From: Micromonospora sp. BL4
GTDB taxonomy: Bacteria; Actinomycetota; Actinomycetes; Mycobacteriales; Micromonosporaceae
Assembly: GCF_003667505.1 (NCBI RefSeq)
Contig: NZ_RCVJ01000051.1
Span: 1 to 33,121, forward strand
Direction of reading: 5' to 3'
Length of the DNA: 33,121 bases
Shown here: one piece after another, positions 29,795 through 33,121 of the stretch
How positions within the stretch are numbered: the stretch's first letter is position 1
Layout: every line of letters starts with the position of its first letter
Notes under the pieces: model-generated
Databases searched by the model: none
What the model saw: the letters and a program-made list of their open reading frames with translations, nothing else
What the model was told of the DNA's origin: nothing
Translations under genes and position numbers: made by a program

Positions 29795-30739
29795 TCAGGG
29801 GCAGCGGACGACCTGGCCGGCGTAGGTCAGGCCACCACCGAAGCCGAACAGCAGCACCGGGGCGCCCGAGGGCACCTCCCGCCGCTCGACCAGCTTGGAC
29901 AGGGCCAGCGGCACGCTCGCCGCGGAGGTGTTGCCGGACTCGACGATGTCCTTCGCGATGATCGCGTTGGGGATGTTGAGCCGCTTGGCGATGCCGTCGA
30001 TGATCCGGGCGTTGGCCTGGTGCGGCACGAACGCGGCCAGCTCCGACGGGTCGACCCCGGCCCGCTCGCACGCCTGCAGGGCCAGCGGCGCCAGCGCGGT
30101 GGTGGCCCAGCGAAAGACCGACTGCCCCTCCTGCTGGATGTACGGGCGCCAGCCCTCGATGCGGACCGCGTCGCTCTTCTCCGGCGCCGAACCCCAGACC
30201 ACCGGACCGATCCCGGCCGGCTCGTCGTCGGCGGTCGCGGTGACCACCGCGGCGCCGGCGCCGTCGCCGAAGATGATGCAGGTGGAGCGGTCGGTCCAGT
30301 CGGTGAAGTCGGAGAGCTTCTCCGCGCCGATGACGATCGCGTTGCGCGACGCCCCGGCCCGGATGGCGTGGTCGACGGTGCCCAGCGCGTAGGCGAAGCC
30401 CGAGCAGGCGGTGTTGACGTCGTACGCGCCCGGCGCGGCGATGCCCAGCTTGGCGGCGACCCGGCAGGCCACGTTGGGGCTGCGGTCGACCGAGGTGCAG
30501 GTGGCGACCACGACCAGGTCGATGTCGGCGGCGGTCAGGCCGGAGTTGGCCAGCGCCTTGCCGGCGGCGGCGGCGGCCATGTCGGCCACCGTCTCACTGT
30601 CGGCGATCCGCCGGGTGGCGATGCCGACCCGGTCCCGGATCCACTCGTCGTTGGTGTCCACGAGCTGGGCGATGTCGTCGTTGGTCACCACCCGGGAGGG
30701 CTGGTAGTGCCCCATCGAGACGATGCGACTGCCAGTCAT
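29795..30739 (-). CDS. fabH: Beta-ketoacyl-ACP synthase III
   Basis: 314 residues. It starts fatty acid synthesis by condensing an acyl-CoA primer with malonyl-ACP; in actinobacteria primers are often branched. The triad is Cys112 (NTACSGFAYAL), His240 (VPHQANARI) and Asn270 (ESGNTSAAS). GGAGG sits 6 nt before ATG 30739, which overlaps the fabD stop by 4 nt. The open frame further upstream is a shadow of fabD. Confidence 0.96.
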   Translation of the reverse strand: MTGSRIVSMGHYQPSRVVTNDDIAQLVDTNDEWIRDRVGIATRRIADSETVADMAAAAAGKALANSGLTAADIDLVVVATCTSVDRSPNVACRVAAKLGIAAPGAYDVNTACSGFAYALGTVDHAIRAGASRNAIVIGAEKLSDFTDWTDRSTCIIFGDGAGAAVVTATADDEPAGIGPVVWGSAPEKSDAVRIEGWRPYIQQEGQSVFRWATTALAPLALQACERAGVDPSELAAFVPHQANARIIDGIAKRLNIPNAIIAKDIVESGNTSAASVPLALSKLVERREVPSGAPVLLFGFGGGLTYAGQVVRCP

Positions 30740-31695
30740 GAAAGTCCTCCGATGATGGTGGGCCGGTCGCCCGGCGTCGTGCCGTGCCGGGCGATCAGGT
30801 CCTGCGCGGCCGGCAGGTCGTCCGGGGTGTTCAGGGTGACGATCTCCGGGGCGCCCTCGCCCTTCAGCTCCCGCTTGACCAGACCGGCGAGGGTGCCGGC
30901 CGGCGGCAGCTCGATCACGCCGGTCACACCGAGGTCGGCCAGCGTGCGCATGCACAGGTCCCAGCGGACCGGCGCGGTTACCTGGCGGACCAGGCGCTGC
31001 ACCATGTCGCGACCGTGGTCGACGGCGGCGCCGTCGAGGTTCGACAGCAGGATCCGGGCCGGGTCGGTCGGGGTGATCCCGGCGGCCACCGCGGCCAGCG
31101 CGGTCTCGGCCGGCGCCATGTACGGGGTGTGGAACGCGCCGGCCACCTGGAGCCGGATGATCCGGGCCTTCGCGGGCGGCTCCGCGGCGAGCTTGTCCAG
31201 CCCGTCCAGCGAGCCGGCGGCGACGATCTGCCCGGCGCCGTTGCGGTTGGCCGGGTGCAGCCCGTGCCGGGCGATCGCGGCGAGCACCTCGTCCGGGTCG
31301 CCGCCGAGCACGGCGGCCATTCCGGTGGGCTCCAGCGCGCACGCGGCGGCCATCTCCCGACCCCGAACGCCGGCGAGGGTGATGGCGGCCTCGGCGGGCA
31401 GCACCCCGGCCAGCGCCGCGGCGCCGAGCTCGCCGACGCTGTGCCCGACGGTGAGCGTCACGTCGTGCAGCGGCAGGTGCTCGGCGGCGAGCAGCGCCGC
31501 GGCGACCAGCAGCGGCTGGGTGCGGGCGGTGTCCTTGATCTCGTCGGCGTCGGCGGCGGTGCCCAGGTGCACCAGGTCGACCCCGGCCAGAGCCGACCAC
31601 CCGCGCAGTCGCGCCTCGGTGCCGGTCAGGTCGAGCCAAGGGGTCAGGAAGCCGGGTTTCTGGGAACCCTGGCCGGGACTAAGTACGGCGAGCAC
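30736..31695 (-). CDS. fabD: Malonyl-CoA:ACP transacylase
   Basis: 319 residues from GTG 31695, with GGGAGAG ~8 nt upstream. It transfers malonyl from CoA to ACP. Nucleophile Ser86 in GHSVGE, partner His189 in GAFHTPYM, and SPGQGSQ at the N-terminus are all present. First gene of fabD-fabH-acpP-fabF; the promoter overlaps the 3' end of fasR. Confidence 0.95.
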   Translation of the reverse strand: MLAVLSPGQGSQKPGFLTPWLDLTGTEARLRGWSALAGVDLVHLGTAADADEIKDTARTQPLLVAAALLAAEHLPLHDVTLTVGHSVGELGAAALAGVLPAEAAITLAGVRGREMAAACALEPTGMAAVLGGDPDEVLAAIARHGLHPANRNGAGQIVAAGSLDGLDKLAAEPPAKARIIRLQVAGAFHTPYMAPAETALAAVAAGITPTDPARILLSNLDGAAVDHGRDMVQRLVRQVTAPVRWDLCMRTLADLGVTGVIELPPAGTLAGLVKRELKGEGAPEIVTLNTPDDLPAAQDLIARHGTTPGDRPTIIGGLS

Positions 31696-31750
31696 GACTA
31701 TGACTCTCCCGGATACGCGTGGGTAACGCTGTGCGGGCCTCGACCAAACC

Positions 31751-31780
31751 ACACTAGAAGCTTTGGAGGGTTCCTACAAA
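31751..31780 (-). promoter_or_regulatory. fabD promoter with dyad, probable FasR site
   Basis: On the minus strand TTGTAG (31779-31774) and TAGTGT (31756-31751) are 17 nt apart. The dyad TTTGTAGG-AAC-CCTCCAAA (31780-31762), two 8-bp half-sites with one mismatch and a 3-nt spacer, covers the -35. Its distal half overlaps the fasR stop codon. The location fits the FasR activator described for Streptomyces; the exact site is inferred. Confidence 0.7.
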
Positions 31781-33039
31781 GATCGGCGGTTGTCGTCGCC
31801 GGTTTGGGTGGCTTTCCGGACCGCCGGGGTCATTGTCTGGGTCGGCACGGGTGGGGTCACCGGGGTCACCGGGTCCAGCCGGCCGACGGTCAGCGCCACC
31901 TGGAGGGCGAACGCGTCCCGCGGCGACAGCGGCGAGAAGCCGGTCACCTCAGCGATGCGGCGCAGACGGTAGCGCACCGTGTTCGGGTGCACGAACAGCG
32001 CCCGTGCGGCGCTCTCCAGCGTCCCACCGGCGGCCAGGAACGCGTCCAGCGTCTCCAGCAGCTCGCCACCGGCGCGCACCAGCGTCGCGTACACGTCGTG
32101 CCGCAGCCGGCGGCGGGCCTCCGCGTCGCCGGCCAGGGCCCGCTCCGGCAACAGGTCCGCGGCCGGCACCGGCCGCGGCGCCGTCGGCCAGGCCGGCGCC
32201 GCCCGGAAGCCGGCCAGCGCGGCCCGCGCCGACTCCGTCGCCTCGTCCAGACTGGGTACGGCCGGACCCACCACCACCGGCCCGTCCCCGAACGCGGTCA
32301 GCAGCTTGCCGGTGGCGCCCAACGGGTCCGCCGCGCCGCCCAGCACGATCACCAGCCGGTCGCCGTGCACCCCGCCGATCACCTCGACCCCGATCCGCCG
32401 GGCCTGCCGGTAGACCACGTGCAGCACCGCGGAGACCTCGCCGCCGGGGGAGCGGCCGACCGCCACCGCGACCGGCGGCGCGTCCGTCCAGCCGAGCGCC
32501 GCCGCCCGACTGGCCAGCACGTCCGGCGAGTCACCGCGCAGCAGCGCGTCGACCAGCAGGGCCTGCAGCCGAGCGTCCCACGCGCCGCGGGACTCGGCGG
32601 CCCGCGCGTACACCCGGGCGGCGGCGAACGCGATCTCGCGGGAGAAGCGCAGCACCGCCTCGCGCAGCTGCTGCTCCTCGCCCTCGGCGGCCAGGTGCGA
32701 CACCTGCTCCTCGACCACGTCGATGGTCACCTTGATCAGCGCCACGGTCTGCTGGAGGGTGATCGACCGGGCCAGGGCCTCGGGAGCGGCGGCGAAGACC
32801 TCGTCGGAGACCTCCTGGGTGCTGTCCGCCGTGCCGCCGCCGTCGCGCAGCCACTGCACCAGCGACCGGGCGCCGGCCTGGGCCACCAGCATCACCCAGG
32901 AGCGCTGGTCGGCCGGCAGGGCGCGGAACCACGGCAGCGTCTCGTCCATCCGGGCCACGCTGGCGGTGGCCAGCGCCCCCGCCGCGCGCTCGATCTGACG
33001 CAGCGTGGCCGTCAGCTCCCCACCGCCCGGCGTACTCAC
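31774..33039 (-). CDS. fasR: PucR-type transcriptional activator of fatty acid synthesis
   Basis: 421 residues from GTG 33039. The N-terminal half is helical (RsbRD/GAF-like sensor region, ~10-160), the middle (~165-290) resembles a GGDEF-related domain seen in CdaR/PucR proteins, and the C-terminus has the PucR helix-turn-helix (AARALFVHPNTVRYRLRRIA). Sitting just before fabD with the same orientation identifies it as FasR, which in Streptomyces activates the fab operon and answers to acyl-CoA. The tail after the HTH is Pro/Thr-rich (VTPVTPPVPTQTMTP). Confidence 0.9.
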   Translation of the reverse strand: MSTPGGGELTATLRQIERAAGALATASVARMDETLPWFRALPADQRSWVMLVAQAGARSLVQWLRDGGGTADSTQEVSDEVFAAAPEALARSITLQQTVALIKVTIDVVEEQVSHLAAEGEEQQLREAVLRFSREIAFAAARVYARAAESRGAWDARLQALLVDALLRGDSPDVLASRAAALGWTDAPPVAVAVGRSPGGEVSAVLHVVYRQARRIGVEVIGGVHGDRLVIVLGGAADPLGATGKLLTAFGDGPVVVGPAVPSLDEATESARAALAGFRAAPAWPTAPRPVPAADLLPERALAGDAEARRRLRHDVYATLVRAGGELLETLDAFLAAGGTLESAARALFVHPNTVRYRLRRIAEVTGFSPLSPRDAFALQVALTVGRLDPVTPVTPPVPTQTMTPAVRKATQTGDDNRRSL

Positions 33040-33050
33040 CGCCCTAGCCT

Positions 33051-33121
33051 GACACGCGCTGACCTGGATCCTCAGGCCGGGGCGGCGCAGCGCGGCATGA
33101 AGATCCAGGTCAGCGCGTGTC
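33051..33121. repeat. Perfect 20-bp inverted repeat at the window end
   Basis: Arms GACACGCGCTGACCTGGATC (33051-33070) and its exact complement at 33102-33121 flank a 31-nt spacer. It lies directly upstream of fasR and stops with the last base of the window, so it may extend further. It could be a terminator of the next gene, an operator, or a dispersed palindromic repeat. Confidence 0.9.

Noticed and set aside
1..33121. tRNA, rRNA, CRISPR, transposon or phage sequences
   Set aside because: I looked for cloverleaf ends near gaps (notably by serS), regular short repeats, and transposase or integrase motifs and saw none.

Overview
The window is one continuous, very GC-rich chromosomal segment from an actinobacterium. 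Gene content and style (fasR-fabD-fabH-acpP-fabF cluster, DUF3145 gene, HelD, an actinobacterial c-di-AMP leader, many GTG starts and 4-nt ATGA/GTGA overlaps) point to Micromonosporaceae, probably Micromonospora or a relative. That assignment is inference from style, not from a marker gene. I see no rRNA, tRNA, CRISPR array, transposase or phage genes, so this looks like core chromosome with some lineage-specific parts.

Region 1 (about 0.27-4.86 kb, + strand) is a redox block. It holds a six-helix heme protein of the ferric-reductase type with a long disordered tail, a soluble NuoF-like flavin/Fe-S protein fused to a ferredoxin, a secreted thioredoxin-like lipoprotein and a CcdA-type thiol transporter. 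Region 2 (4.86-8.64 kb, - strand) has an atypical-looking seryl-tRNA synthetase, a MerR regulator fused to two sliding-clamp (DnaN) domains, and a saccharopine-dehydrogenase-like/trans-acting enoyl reductase protein. Region 3 (8.86-13.5 kb) has a large LuxR-family ATPase regulator on +, then a coupled 1-Cys peroxiredoxin and CxxC DsbA-like protein and a three-BON-domain protein on -. The regulator, the peroxiredoxin and the BON gene are each preceded by the same unusual three-half-site element (GGGTGA-N6-CTCRCCC-N5-GGGTGR), which suggests a small regulon.

Region 4 (13.5-15.5 kb) is gene-poor. It has a small membrane protein, a 46-residue poly-aspartate lipoprotein, a LacI/CebR-like operator with no obvious target, a 25-nt direct repeat and a STAS anti-sigma antagonist. 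Region 5 (15.5-20.9 kb) carries SurE coupled to a PfkB-type kinase, an SRPBCC protein, a small membrane protein, a secreted coiled-coil cell-envelope protein under a c-di-AMP (ydaO-type) riboswitch, and a CDF metal exporter with a metal-regulator-like promoter. Region 6 (21-25.4 kb) has HelD, an alpha/beta hydrolase, a beta-carbonic anhydrase and a conserved 109-residue unknown protein.

Region 7 (25.7-33.0 kb) has DUF3145, a NagZ-type family-3 glycosidase lipoprotein and, on the - strand, the type II fatty acid synthase cluster transcribed fasR, fabD, fabH, acpP, fabF. A dyad overlapping the -35 of fabD is the likely FasR site. The window ends exactly on the second arm of a perfect 20-bp inverted repeat.

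The observations I would follow first are the MerR-clamp fusion, the shared three-half-site element and the heme/NuoF/thiol redox block.
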